Shown: positions 51,890 through 64,000 of the stretch, one piece after another | Layout of the letters: the number at the start of each line of letters is the position of its first letter | Numbering within the stretch: the first letter of the stretch is position 1 | Origin: Triplophysa rosa | Lineage: Eukaryota > Chordata > Actinopteri > Cypriniformes > Nemacheilidae | NCBI RefSeq assembly: GCF_024868665.1 | Contig: NC_079902.1 | Span: 14,082,265 to 14,146,264 of the forward strand | DNA length: 64,000 nucleotides | Direction: 5' to 3' | Notes under the pieces: model-generated | Told to the model about the DNA's origin: nothing | What the model saw: the letters and a program-made list of their open reading frames with translations, nothing else | Database searches by the model: none | Made by a program: the position numbers and the translations under genes

Positions 51890-53032
51890 CAGTGTTAATT
51901 TCGTTAACGAAAACTATGACGAAAAGTATTCGTTAACGACATGTTTTCACTGACGAAAACGAGACGATAACTAAATAAAAATGAATGCATTATAACGAAA
52001 ACTGTAATAAAAATATACTGACATTTTCGTCAACTAATAAAAACGAGACGAAAATATTCTTGTCCCACCTGGCGGACATCAGTTTGCGCGCATGTGCTGC
52101 TTATCTCATATAAACGGCAGAGAGAAGTCTCTGGGAGAAGGGGAAGCACACGCATGTATTCTGTGTCTCCACGCCGGTTACAAAGCGTCTTATTTTCTTC
52201 ACGATCGCCGGTAAAACGCCGCAAACTTGAAGCGCGACTGCAGGCGAGTCACCCCGAAACACATTACGAAGGCAAGCTCAAAGGTTTTATATGCCAATGT
52301 TAACTTAACACGAGCTGCTGCATAACGTGAAATGCAACATAGAGTCAGCCAAAAGAAACCAGCGCTGTCCTCTACTGATTATAGAAGTGATGAAGTGAGT
52401 CAAACTGTACATTCCAACCAAATATGTAACATGTTTGCATGACTAAAGAAATGTAATACAATTTATATAATATGTCTTTTTGAAAGCTATTCTCATTCAT
52501 TGCTGTCTCAAGCAAAGACAGTGTGCTCTTTCTTCAAATAGGCATGCCATGAGCCAATAGCCTTTGAGTGTGAGCCCTGTCAGAGCGTTTCATTGGTTGA
52601 ATGAACTGAATGAATACGCCCTACTTAACGAGTCAATTGAGTCAAATGGAATTGAACGAACTGGAACATGTCGTTCATGGTCTAATACTCTGCGTTCCAA
52701 CAATGCATATCTAGTTACTGGAATTTTCTGAAAAATAAAGGTAATGACCTGGTTTAATTGTATTCTAAGGTGAAGTAAATTATGTCAAAACAGTTGAATC
52801 TTTGTATGGAACATTTAATTACACCAAGTAAATGATTTAAACCATTTAGATTTTAGTAGACTAAATATAATGTATATTTATTCGACTAAAATGTTTTTCA
52901 TATTTCGTCGACTAAAACTAGACTAAAACTAAAATGATGGGGTTGACTAAAATGTGACTAAAACTAAATTGCATTTTCGTCAAAAGACTATGACTAAAAC
53001 TAAATCAAAATTTGCTGTCAAAATTAACACTG
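51890..53032. mobile_element. hAT-type element, 1143 bp, with 8-bp target duplication
   Basis: Starts CAGTGTTAATTTCGTTAACG and ends CAAAATTAACACTG. It is flanked by TTTCGGAG at 51882-51889 and 53033-53040, an exact 8-bp duplication. Subterminal arrays of GACTAAAACTAAA and ACGAAAA motifs are prominent near both ends. No intact transposase frame is seen. Confidence 0.92.
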
Positions 53033-53059
53033 TTTCGGAGGCAGCCATAATCAATGAGC

Positions 53060-54118
53060 GCTGGTCCAGAAGAACTTCCTGTTTTAGGTTACTACACAAA
53101 CGTTTGAACAAAATACAACCGACAGAATACATTTATAACAAATTTAAAATGTTAAGCAAATATTTGTATGATTTAATTCCATGAAAAAATACTAATAATA
53201 AATCAATAAAAACTTAAGGGAAGTTATGGCAAGCCAAAGCTTTTAATCTAGCAGTTTAATAAAAATCTAACTGAATATGGGATTCTACTAACGTTACTTC
53301 TGTTCATCATACTCGTCCTTGACAGCTGCTGGACTTGCTAAATTTTGCATTATATGTTCTGCAATATATACTTCACGAAAGACGTATTGTAGTTCTGTCA
53401 GATGTTAAGGCAACTCTCAAAGGTAAGCGCATTATTGTTGCTGCTGTTATTTTTTTGTTCTGTTGTATGTATCAATGAATTGCACATTTTTGGCTGCTGT
53501 GGTGTGTGAATGAAGTTCATGAACGAGTGGAAAGCCTACTCAGCTTTCCGAATCCGATTAATTATAATCGACACCTTTTGCACAAAATGTGTTTTTGAAG
53601 GTTAAAGTCATTGGTTAATTTCTTGATTGTCGCTTTGAAGTGGTTTCTGGACATATTAGTCATATTTTCTAACTCTCTTTAATGCTTTGTTTGATCCGTT
53701 TTACCGGTTTTCCTGGTTTAATTATATTTTTTCATCTTGTCATAGTTCGTTTTTAAGGAGATAAAATGGTCATTATCATTGTTGATTGACATTGCAATAC
53801 ATTTCTATCACATTATTTTGGCAGTTAAAATTTGGCCTGGTTTTTGTTGTAGTGGGCGGGTTTTATTGAGAATTTGGGAAGGAAATTGTCTACCCAATCT
53901 GGCAACACTGTTGTTGATATCAAGAATTCACATTTTTACTAGTGAAAATGTAATTACTGATATCAAAAATAGCAATTGTTACTAGTAGAGATTCTATTCT
54001 TGATTTCAAGTATTATAATTTTTATTAGTAAAAATTGAAATGTTGATATCGAAAATTCATACCCTCAGAATGATTAAAAGCTAATTTGGCTTGACATAGG
54101 AAGTTCTTCTGGACCAGC
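53060..54118. mobile_element. unclassified element with exact 21-bp inverted ends
   Basis: GCTGGTCCAGAAGAACTTCC at 53060 recurs in perfect inverted form ending at 54118 (GGAAGTTCTTCTGGACCAGC), enclosing about 1.06 kb. The right part holds a degenerate tandem array (53915-54060) of TTGATATCAA and TTACTAGTA units. There is no coding frame and no clear target duplication. The open frame at 53779-53985 runs into the array and looks like chance. Confidence 0.6.
53915..54060. repeat. degenerate ~45-50-bp tandem repeat
   Basis: About three imperfect copies of a unit containing GATATCAA followed by TTTTTACTAGTGAAAA or a variant (GTTACTAGTAGAG, TTTATTAGTAAAAATT). The units alternate palindromic GATATC and ACTAGT cores. 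Confidence 0.55.
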
Positions 54119-54589
54119 TTTGTTAGGCCTACGTCTTTCGAAGTGGTCTATAAAACATCCATATTTTCATTCCCATAACAATATATTTGTTGTTATATAT
54201 TTGAATTTACCATTTGATTTATTTGATCATATTCAAAGTAGGCCTAGTTTAAAAAAAGTACATTTAATTCAATATAATTTTCCAGTTGCTGTATATTGAC
54301 ATTTTGTTAATAAATTGCAGAATATTGCAAAGGTTTGTAAACAGGTTTTACATACAGATGCAATTAGGTTTATATACTATTTATAAGTTCTTCTTATAAA
54401 CAAGTTATTTAAACATGATTTGACCTTAACGTAAGTTTACGTGAGTAACGAAAGTTAAGTCAGTTAATTCAGTTCAATAGATTTTTTAACTAAAGCCGGT
54501 TAATCTAGATGTTACATTGCGTTTAGGTGAACTGATGAAACAATTCAGGAAATTAGAATTAGAACAGAATACACACATTTAATATAGGA

Positions 54590-56627
54590 ACCACAATGAC
54601 CACCATAAAGTATTTATTAACAAGTACACCAGTGTAGTTTATTTATGCAAGCACTTTGTCCCTACAGATCAGAAAAGCCACTGTCAAGCGGTTGGCACAT
54701 TTACGTATGTACAAAACAAATGAATGGTACAGCTTGCTACTAAGCATTCTTTAGTGAGAGTACAAAAAGACTAATACTGGGACAGAGAGAGTGAGAGAGA
54801 TATAAAGAGAGAAAGAGAGAGAGCTGAGGGTTCAGAGAAAGCATTAAGTGGGTTCAACAAGCAATAGTAATAGAAGGGTGAGAGTAAGACTCAGAGGGAG
54901 TTAGAGAGATCACCACGTAAACAGGCACAAATCAAGCACTACCATCAAAGAGAAGGAGTTTCAGCGTAATGTTTTCGGCATAGGATTCAAATTACTGCAC
55001 ATTATGAAGAAGGGGATGACCCAGCAAGACAGTCGCATATAACAAACTCATAGAAAAGGTGAACTGAAATTGTATATATTTTTTTTCATTTTGATTTTTT
55101 TCCAATATCGTTATTATTTTGTGATCCAGTAAAAACGATTACAATTGAATGCATGACCATGCCACAAATAACACTTAGGTTCACACAGTCTTTACCTAAC
55201 ATTACAGGGATCTGACTCTGCAGTAGATATCCCAATGCACTTACACAGAGAAAGAGCTCACAAAATGGTCAAATAAGTGCACGAAACTCTTAGAATCACA
55301 CTGACGGAACATGACTTGCCAGGCAGTAAAAGAATAAGACATCTCCATTGTCCAATATAATAATGACTTGTTAGCAAGACAACAAGTAACTTTACTGTCA
55401 TCCAGATAATATTATAAGCTCTTTAAAAAGTTGTTTTCATCGTTTTATTCCCCATTGAAAAGAAAACCCGCTAAAATATGTGATCTGTCACAAAAAACAA
55501 TATTACTGTGTCGCCTGGATTTAGCTTCTTCTCTGCTTTTTTTCCGAATAGATTTAAAAAAGAATACCCTCCCTCTCCCTATCCTGTCATGGAATGTGTT
55601 TTGTCGATCTAATACGAATTCACCTGAAGTTTAAGTGCTAACGTACAGTACATACATTTACAGAATGACTATATACAAAAGTCGAAAATAAAAATAGTCA
55701 AATTAAAACCCTGTCATATGTGTCTACATCTGTATCTATAGGAAAATAAAAAAGTGGGGGTCATAATGCTGTAGGCTTGTGCATATGTAGCTTGCTGCCA
55801 GTAAAGGGAGAGTTGCATTGTTATCGAAGAGGGAGTCTGGTAGATTTTACACCCACTGCAAAGTGGTCACAAGTAGCCCCGTTCCTCTCCCCCTCAGAGA
55901 AGTTACAATGCCACCCACTGGCACACAAAGGACTACCTGAAAACTGAACTAGCACGGCAAGCAAATAATAACCATTATGTATTCATCTTGATAATGACAT
56001 TTGTAGAAAAATAATAAATAAACACTTTATGGTACACCTGTTATAGCTTAATTTTCTTTTTTGTCTTTCTTTCTCAGTTTTGAGTTTTCTTTTACCAAAA
56101 TAATGCAGAATGAGCACGCCTTCTGCTGGTGTCGGGCTTTATACCTCCTAACGATTAAAAAAGAAGGAGAGAAAGAGAGGGAGAAAGAGAGAATTATTTA
56201 GTTTTACCAAAATGTTGTCATGCTGTAAGTCCTTGATAATGAGACCATAAGAGACAAACACACATGAAAAATGTGCTTTTTTAACCCCAAAAACCGACCC
56301 TCTACATAAGAATGATTCATGTATTAATGCTAAATTTAGTTTTAAAAAGAGAAATATAATAGAAAAATTAAGAATGTGGTGCAAAAAGAACCTGCACAAT
56401 TTTTGAAAAAAAAAATAATGTGAAAAAACTTACAACACTACTGCTAGCACTACATAATAATAATAATAATAATATTAATAATAATAATAATGTTTGTGCG
56501 AGAGGTAATGGGTTGGCCATGGGGTTGGTCGTACGACACACCACCTGGACTGCACCAGTGCCAAAACTCCTTTTAACAGGAAGTGAAGGCACTGAGGGTC
56601 CTCTCGCCCCTGCTGCTGCTTCCTGTC
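54590..56627 (-). other. gpm6a: probable gpm6a 3' UTR
   Basis: On the minus strand this follows the gpm6a stop codon. AATAAA signals occur at 54643-54638 and 54618-54613, placing a plausible polyadenylation site near 54590 and giving a 3' UTR of about 2 kb, consistent with the long 3' UTR of M6A genes. A short AAT-type trinucleotide repeat lies at 56455-56491. Confidence 0.5.
56455..56491. repeat. (AAT)n microsatellite in gpm6a 3' UTR
   Basis: A run of ATAATAATA units with one ATT interruption, 37 bp. Confidence 0.9.
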
Positions 56628-59600
56628 TTATGTGTAGGCATTGAGCCTCTCCTTGGAACGCGTGGAGTGGATGTCATGCAGCTCCTGCTCCTCCTTGGAC
56701 TTGCAGTCCTCATATTTCTGCATTTTGCAAGCATCCTTCACATAGGCCCAGTTGGCAGACAGGACCATCAGATAGTGGATCTAAAGCAAAGCCATAATAT
56801 TAAATCACAAGTGCATCTTATTGAAACAGGGTACATTGATAAGACATTAAGTTATTTCTTTTTGTAGGTAATATTTCTGTTATTCTGACACATTTATGCT
56901 GTTTTAAATGTTTCTTTATGTACACCTGGTCGGAAAGCATTGAAAGGAAAATCTGTGCATTAAGCCTATTCCTTTTTTATAATGTTATATATTTTTAAAT
57001 TATTATTTATACAATTGCATTTATTAATTCATATTTTTAAATAACCTATATCATTTTGAAGTTTGGGGATATTTATTAAGAATATTTTGCATCGTGTGTT
57101 TTTTCGGTAATAAGAAGTCAGTACGCAGCAGACTGTGATGACGTATGTTGGTCAGTCTAATATTAGCAGTGGCACCAGCAGGAGGCAGCATTTCACAGCA
57201 GCCAGACACCTCTCATATGAGCTCTGGAAGCCTGCCTGGGCTTTGGAGGAAATTCTACAGTCGACTTGAAACATGCATGAAAATGCAGTCATGAAAGCCT
57301 TGTGCTAATTCCCATTATGTAACCCGGCAAAAGCCTTTACATGTGTGAAATATAAACACGTTTTATGTTCTGTATATTTAACATTAGAAAAAAATATAAA
57401 CAAAGCACAAGGGGTGTTGATATATAATGAGCATCTTTTTATAATTTAAATTTCAAATTTAGATTTTTTTCTGCAATTGATCACACACCATGTTGACTAC
57501 TTCAGTGCATCGGCAACAAACATGCAGATCAGGTGTACATTATGCATGCTCATTTGAATAAGGCCACGCCCTTATTTTTCTATCTTGACAAAAGAAAAGC
57601 TCGATTATTATCCTCCTCATAGAGTGTAAGGATACATTGTATTTAATAATCCGTAAAAGTAGCTTTTTCCTCGGCAGGAGACGAAAAGCTCTTACTCTAA
57701 TTCGCTACATCGTGCCAAACTAACAAGCATTCTCTTGTTTAGAAAATGGCTTCTCGCACATTACTGAGCACTGCTCGCTACAAGCTCTAGGGCCTTTCTT
57801 CTCCCAGTTTCCATGACAACTAAAAGACATGCCCAGCGTCTCTCCATGTGTGTGAGAGAGACTTGGAGAGAAAGAGGGAGAAGAAAAACAGGCAGGAAGA
57901 TAAAAGACATTAAATAACAAGTAAGAAAAAACAATAAGAGATGCCAGTGCCACCGATGCTCTAAATATTTCCCCGGATGAATTGGGAAAACAGTGACAAT
58001 CATTCACGACTGTGTACTGCCCCTTTAGACTCAAGCTAAAGTGGGTGATGTCATTCATTCAGGTTGCATCATCAAATAAACACACGGTGACCGGTTTCAA
58101 GGGGATAAATCCAGCTGTCGTGTTAACATTTTATTGGCGTTATTTTTAATGTCAACTCGTTGAATTTAAACATTGAAACATATTCTATTTTTATTGCGAA
58201 CAATGTATTCTATTTGTAAATGCTTCAACTGTTCATTTATATGTTTTATAATTTTTATAAGTATAACCAAGCATTTTAATAGTCTTTTAAACAGAAATAA
58301 ACAGATGTATTTTTTTCTACTATGGTAGTCAATGGGGTTCAAGAACTGTTTTGTTTCAAGCATTCTTCCAAATATCTTTCTCTGCGTTCATCAGAACAAA
58401 TACATTTATACAGATTTGAAACAATGTGAGGGTGAGTAAATGAAGACAGAATTTTCATTTTTGGGTGAACTGTTTCTTTAAGTAGAGTATAATTATAGGT
58501 AAAGGGCACATTTGACAATACTCACCATTGCAATGACCGCTGCTCCAGCCCCAGCCAGTGCACAGACAAACAGATGGAAAGTCATATCCAGCTGTAAGAA
58601 AAACAGTGTTGAATAATCTTTAACAATACTCTTCATTGTAGCTGTAATCTATGAAATTATTTAAACACATAAGACCGTGTCTATACTTATATAGCCTACA
58701 CATGCATGCCTATGATACTGTATATATTAATACCAATACTCACCTCATTCGATTGACACATTTCAGAGAACTTATCTGATCCTGCACATAGAGACTTCGC
58801 CTCTGCAATGGGCACGACACCTACAATCCATAATATTCCACAAGAACAATGTGTGTTTATAATGTTACATAAATATATATATTCATATCACATATGCAGT
58901 ATAACTAATAACAAACAAAAACAAATAATCATTCTATCTACTCCCTTGCACAGTTAACCACACCTACACTTTAGCCGGTGAGGTCAATAGATTGTGAAGC
59001 GTACCATACTGGCGTGGGTCAAAGCATAAACTTGCTCCCGCTAGGGCAGTCGTGTTTTGGCAGATGGTCCAGATGTTGAAATACATGAAGACAGGCAAAG
59101 AGGTGAATGCTGTCACACCCAGCCAAGCCAACATGAAGATGTAGGTCAGCATGATGAACTACGTAAAAAAAAAAAAAATGTCTCTATGCACAATCACTAA
59201 ATGAACATCACAGCACTAAATAAAAAATAATTCAGAATACATAATGATTTGTATTAAATTGCACTTTTATTTTAGCCATCAAATTCACATTCTAAGACAA
59301 TGTAAGCATACTGTAGCTATGCCTAGCAGAAAATGTTTAATGATATAGGAAAGTTTTAGCACAAATTTATTTGGCATTTAGTGCTATAATTTGCCGGGTT
59401 TAAATACATGAGATACGTTGGCACAAATGAAATGAGTAACTGTGATTTAATGTGTACTCTTTACACCCCATAAAGAAAGTGATCTTTATGTGCTGCAGTT
59501 ACTCTTAGTGGCTGTGTATTTGCCCTTTGCTAAATTACAATGCAGTGATTTCTCACCCATGCACTGACGCAACGTCCACAGGTGGTGATCTTGAAGTCTC

Positions 59601-61862
59601 CATACAGATCCTTGATGGCTCCACTGGTGAAGAAGCCTTCTACCATCAGAAGAATGCCATACACGAAGAACGCAGAGGCAATACCGTAGATCACATACTT
59701 TATAATGTCAATGCTGTGGAAAAAAAGTGAAAAGGTTAATGAAACGGTAAAACTGTTACATTAAAGCAGCAATGTGGGGATTTTGCGTCATCTAGCGGTG
59801 AGGTTGAGAAATTGCAACCAACGGCTCACTCCACCCCTCTCTTTCGAAGCACTACGGTGGCTGACACAGAACTGAGATGTCATCACGTTTTTGCTTCTTT
59901 GCCGAAGGAGATAACATATTTACAAAACATACTCTGTAGAACAGCTTGTCTGTTAGGGCTACTGTAGAAACATGTAAGGGGACCTGCGCAGTATGAAGAT
60001 AGAAATAGCTCATTCTAAAGTAATAAAAACATAACACTTTATTATGTAAGGTGTTTTTACACCTCTGAACACATAGTTATGCATATTGTATTGCATTTCT
60101 GTCAATAGATCCTCCAAAAAATTACACACTGGACCTTTAAAAGCATAAATGTACATTCATTTGAATGAATAAATTGGGCTATTTTACGTACTGCAACATA
60201 ATTACAAACCTATTTCCAAGAAAGTTGGGACATTGTGTAAAATGTAAATAAAAACAGAATGCAATGATTTTCAAATCTCATAAACCCATATGTTATTCAC
60301 AATAAAACATGTTTTAACATACAAATGTATGACAAAATTACTCAAATTGTGTCTGGCTGAAGAAAGTCATACACATAGGATGGGTTTGAGGAAATGATGG
60401 CTTAAAATTAATTTCTGTGTGAACTATTCCTTTAGGAAACGTTTTTCTAAAATTGTTCCATATTTGGTTAACCTCAATTTATTTTTACTTCTGAGAGACT
60501 CTAAGTTACTCAAAATCATATCAAAATCATATTACTGACCTGTCGCCAGTGAACACAATTAGTTCCAAATTGCTCCTCCAGTTGTTTCTTTATAGTAACT
60601 TATAGTATAGTATAGTTACTTTTCCAGATAAAAAACCCCTGATAAGTGAAGATAAGTAAAAATAATTGTTGAAACGTATTACCTCAACTTCTAAGTTGAT
60701 AAACTCAATTCTTTTGAGTAAAGAGCGCTAAACACATAAGAACAGTATACTCAAAAGAATTAAATTATTCCATTTTACATTTACTTGAGTTTCACTTTGA
60801 ACAATTATCAATATTGTTATGTAGAAACAACAGCCAATTACAGCTGTAACATTACCAATGTAATGTCTACAGATTAATCAATTGAGATATGAAATGAGTC
60901 TGTTTTCCTCCTAAGCAAATGCTCTACTCGTCTGCACAATGGAAACCTCTTAAAATCACACAAAACTCTTTAAATAACAGAAAAGAACAGAATACTAAAC
61001 ATTTATAAGCCCCCCCCCCTTGTAATCTTGATATAAATACATAAAATATTTTTTTTTTTCGAGATTTACTTCAATTATCCAGTCCACACAAAGCATGCTG
61101 GGAATCGCTCTGACGTCATTGGAAGACACAATTCACATTTTTGAGTTAAGTGACTTCTTATTTTCGCAAACTCAAAATATCCAAATTGTTAAACACACTA
61201 AAAAGTTTAAAGATAAATGAACTTTTTCACAGTTTTGAGTACAGTTCACTCATTTATAATGAGTAGATTATACCGTTCGGAATGTTCTTGAGATTTGCAA
61301 ATCATTGCAAATTTACATTTTAGACAGCGTCCTAACTTTGGAAATAGGGTTGGAATCACTGTTTTTGTGTTGTTTTCCCAATAAAATATATTTACATTCT
61401 TAAATTTACTTCAGAAGAAAAATAACTGTTTTGTATTTTCAATAGATTTAAGTTCAAAACAAGGACATAACTTTTTCGACAATGTAGTTAATAATAAATA
61501 TTCTCTGAAAACGTGTTTTACAATTAAATTGTTAAATACTTTTACTGTATTTAGGTTTAGAAACATTGAGAGATTTACTCTAAAGATATTAAATAAGAGA
61601 TTTAATTGTCACAATCTTATTGTAATCATAAAACCTGTGATGATGTTTGTTAAATGTGCTGGTGTAACTTACATTGTAAAGACATCCAGAGCATCTGGTG
61701 CCCTGATCACCTCAAAGTAATTCTGGAGTATGGTGACCGTTCCAGACAGAGCCTCATGACCACATCCACAGAAGAGTGCCACTCCAGCATACAGCAGGAT
61801 AGTGGCAATCAGTGATGGATAAGGGATGCCGCCTAGACACTTCAGACAACACTCCATACATC
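56628..61862 (-). CDS. gpm6a: neuronal membrane glycoprotein M6-A, 5'-partial, 6 coding exons
   Basis: Coding exons on the minus strand: 61862-61673, 59713-59557, 59158-59005, 58820-58744, 58591-58526, 56780-56628. Phases agree and GT-AG applies throughout, giving 264 residues. The piece begins inside a codon before [17 protein letters not shown], so only the first coding exon (about 13 residues in human M6A) is missing. Four transmembrane segments of the proteolipid-protein family are visible ([75 protein letters not shown]), with the cysteine-rich large extracellular loop (exons 4-5) and a charged tail SKERLNAYT that separates M6A from M6B and PLP. Known role: a neuronal surface protein promoting filopodia and neurite outgrowth. 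Exon 7 reads EDCKSKEE where mammals have EDIKSKEE. If translation starts at the internal Met of CMECC the protein would lack the N-terminal tail. Confidence 0.94.
56781..58299. other. gpm6a intron before the last exon
   Basis: A+T-rich intron with no gene. The open frames at 57720-58058 on the minus strand lie in a moderately G+C-richer stretch with no family resemblance. Confidence 0.45.
58300..58482. mobile_element. right half of a 'GGGATAGTTCACCC'-family MITE
   Basis: CTACTATGGTAGTCAATGGG, TTCCAAATATCTTTCTC, CAGAACAAATACATTTATAC and the end TTTTTGGGTGAACTGTTTCT are the right arm of the family. The left arm is absent or eroded. It ends about 44 bp from the exon at 58526-58591. Confidence 0.7.
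59757..60141. mobile_element. dispersed MITE, copy 2
   Basis: The longer relative of 13100-13450, with the same ordered blocks and the right end CCAAAAAATTACACACTGGA followed by CCTTTAAAA. It lies in the gpm6a intron between 59713 and 61673. Confidence 0.7.
60207..61350. mobile_element. non-autonomous DNA element with ~60-bp inverted ends
   Basis: The left end CCTATTTCCAAGAAAGTTGG, continuing through TGTAAAATGTAAATAAAA, matches the reverse complement of the right end (CCTATTTCCAAAGTTAGGAC, TGTCTAAAATGTAAAT). Both inner boundaries carry CAATGATTT(T/G)CAAATCTC. A fragment of the 'GTGAACTATTCCTTTA' MITE family is nested at about 60345-60435. Non-coding. Confidence 0.7.
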
Positions 61863-64000
61863 CTGAAAGGAGGAAGAAGAAAGGCTCAGATGTTATTCAT
61901 CTACAAAACAAAGACTGTGGAGAACAAGATGCAGTCTTAGTTTAATATTATAACGAAACTAAAGGCCTGTCCACACCGGCGGTTTTTGGCGTTTGTACGA
62001 TTTTCACTGGCAATGAGCTGAGTGCATGTGCAAATTCACTCCCTGACATAGATGAACAAAAGCTGCAATCTCATTGGAAGGCCAGTTTTTTTTTTTGACA
62101 TGCCCGTCAAACCAAAAAACGAGCCCGAGGCGTTTAAGAAAATGACGCTTTTATGCCTGCCGTTTTCTGCGTCGGTGTGCACACTCACATTGGTGCCCTG
62201 TGTTTATTCACGACGCGTTAAATGTCGACGATAAACGCGTGCGATTATCGTCCCGGTGTGGACGGGACCTAAGGTTGGGTTATATTATTTTTAAAAATGT
62301 GTTCCTTAAGTAGTTTTATATGCTATTTAACACTAAGATGTCCTCAGTCAGAAGAGGAGGCAAATGTAAGTAGTCTTGTATGCCAGCCTCTGCATGACAA
62401 GACTAACAAGTATCCAGACGTTTGGAACTAAATCCTCAATCCATTCACTCTGAGCCCAGCCCAGCGAGGTCCAGTTGACCACTGTTTGTTGCTCTCCAAT
62501 GATTTGCAAAATTGCCCCTGCTGCAGACTGTTTCTCCTCTTAGCATCATATTTCAGAGTGAATCATAGCAGAATGATTCATGAATACCAATGGATGTGAG
62601 GCGGAGTGCTCGGATGGTCTTTACTGATTCTGATTGAGTTTTCCAGATGATTACCTTTATGTGTTTGAGTTGTATTACTTTGACTTTAAGACTTTACATG
62701 CCTCTACACCTAGCACAAGTTATGAGCTGAACAAATCATCAGATTGATCAGCTCATATGTTCCCACTCAGTGAAGGAATGCTCAGAAGACTTATGACTAT
62801 GGCATGGTTGCGGTCAGTAGCCAGTTACAATTCTGATTGTGAATAATAGGAGACTGTCAAACAGCGCTGTGGTATTGATGCGGTAAACCTCAGACCCAGC
62901 TTTATAGTGGCTTTGGCAAGGGACCAACATGTTGTCATAGCAACTGCTGTGGATGAGAGTGAGGAAATGGATGGGATTCTTCACGGGAGCGTTTGATGGA
63001 GCTACAGGTCTGCTTTGCTACATTGTCACATACTCTGCATTGAGTTTAGAGTGTTCTCATCGGCTGACAGTAATCACGTTCTGAATACATTAAAAAATGA
63101 CATTACACTACAATGCAGTCTCACATTCAACACTCAAAGGTGTTAGATGATGAAATAACATAAAAAATGCATGAAGTATGCACACTTTGTGATTACAGGA
63201 TTTTGAATGTATTTGCATTACAAATCCTCACAGGATCGACTTGATGACAAAATATTGTAATCTTTTTCATGTTTCAAGTGAAAAAGCCAGAAATGCAGGC
63301 CAAGACAGAATGAAATTTCATATTAGTTCAAACATTCCAGAATATTAATAACCAATGCATCTAACGCAAAAGCACAAACCTGGAAAACACATAAAATGTA
63401 CAATGCTTCTTTTTCTTCTTTATAATAAAAAAGCCAAAGCCATAATACACAGTAAGTGGGTTTAAAGCTGTATTTTACAATTTCAAAAAATCTATTTTCC
63501 ATATACATACTGACAAGGTCTACGCTTTCAGACCATGTATGCTAAATCAGTCTTTTCTTAGTTTCTTAATTTTTTGCTATATAAAATTGTGTTAATTAAC
63601 TTAGACATAATAAAGTAAATATTAAACTGAGCAAACTGTGCAAAAAGAGCTTTGCGGTAATGCAACTAAATATTGCTCTCAGACACAAACCGAAACGTAT
63701 GCACACAAAAGAAAGAGCCTCAACCCAAACAATATAAACAAAAGCAGCTAAGAGGGTCCTGTAATAATAAAGCTATTGCAACTCCCACCCCAATTACCCC
63801 TCTCAGCCCCCCCCAAACTCACCCCACCCCAACGTCCATCTGTCAGTCTGACAGCCACAGTGCCAGTCCCGCCCTGCCCCTCCCCCATCCTCCAATTAAT
63901 CCCATGAACCATGGGGTCACTATGAGCCAGTGGTCAGACAGATATGTTTGGAGGGAAGCGTTCTCCCAGAACTCTCAAAGGCCGTGCGACAAAGGGCCGA
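61863..64000. other. gpm6a 5' intron, nothing coding recognised
   Basis: Sequence between the first visible gpm6a exon and the window edge. I could not find the expected short first coding exon. A MITE lies at 61964-62272. The region 62440-62620 and the C-rich stretch at 63780-63900 differ in composition from the rest but hold no recognisable gene. Confidence 0.45.
61964..62272. mobile_element. MITE with 'GTCCACACCGG' inverted ends
   Basis: The left end GGCCTGTCCACACCGGCGG and the right end CCCGGTGTGGACGGGACC are inverted repeats. The interior is CpG-rich relative to its surroundings (ACGACGCGTTAAATG and similar). About 309 bp, non-coding. Confidence 0.65.

Noticed and set aside
50154..54590. 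rrh (peropsin) or another gene expected next to lrit3
   Set aside because: No opsin-like exon or other coding exon could be recognised in this repeat-rich block.

Overview
This is a vertebrate nuclear window and almost certainly a cypriniform (carp, barb or zebrafish-like) fish. It holds long genes split into many short exons with GT-AG introns, about 36-38% GC background, and a dense load of cyprinid-style short repeats: MITEs with 'GGGATAGTTCACCC' ends, hAT and Harbinger-like elements, and tRNA-derived SINEs. I see no bacterial features, no CRISPR array and no reverse transcriptase or transposase ORF.

Four protein-coding genes can be rebuilt exon by exon. (1) elovl6, + strand, coding 1683-18431 in 4 exons (266 aa), the complete ER fatty-acid elongase. 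(2) egf, - strand, coding 40860-26530 in 24 exons (1140 aa), a complete pro-EGF precursor with two YWTD propellers, eight EGF-like modules, a transmembrane segment and a cytoplasmic tail. (3) lrit3, - strand, coding 50153-43581 in 4 exons (645 aa), a complete retinal LRR-Ig-FN3 membrane protein. (4) gpm6a, - strand, 61862-56628, the last 6 coding exons of the neuronal proteolipid M6A; only the first roughly 13 codons lie beyond the right edge or in unrecognised upstream sequence. Reading phases agree at every junction in all four models.

Layout: 1-1682 elovl6 upstream region; 1683-18431 elovl6, with a large intron 1 and a transposon-packed intron 3; 18432-26529 intergenic and 3' UTR sequence between two convergent genes; 26530-40860 egf; 40861-43580 egf upstream and lrit3 3' flank; 43581-50153 lrit3; 50154-54590 a repeat-rich block; 54590-61862 gpm6a; 61863-64000 gpm6a intron 1 or upstream. 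elovl6-egf-lrit3 is the neighbourhood known from human 4q25, while gpm6a beside lrit3 marks a rearrangement (human GPM6A is at 4q34). The genes are not a functional unit; they are linked by ancestral synteny.

I did not find a new biological system. The observations most worth checking are two GC-AG introns with the same GCAAGT donor in egf (one splitting the mature EGF module), apparent loss of one EGF-like domain, a non-conserved C-terminal processing residue in mature EGF, two Harbinger-like elements placed back to back around shared CAG triplets, two hAT elements with exact 8-bp target duplications, and a near-perfect ~440-bp foldback in an egf intron.
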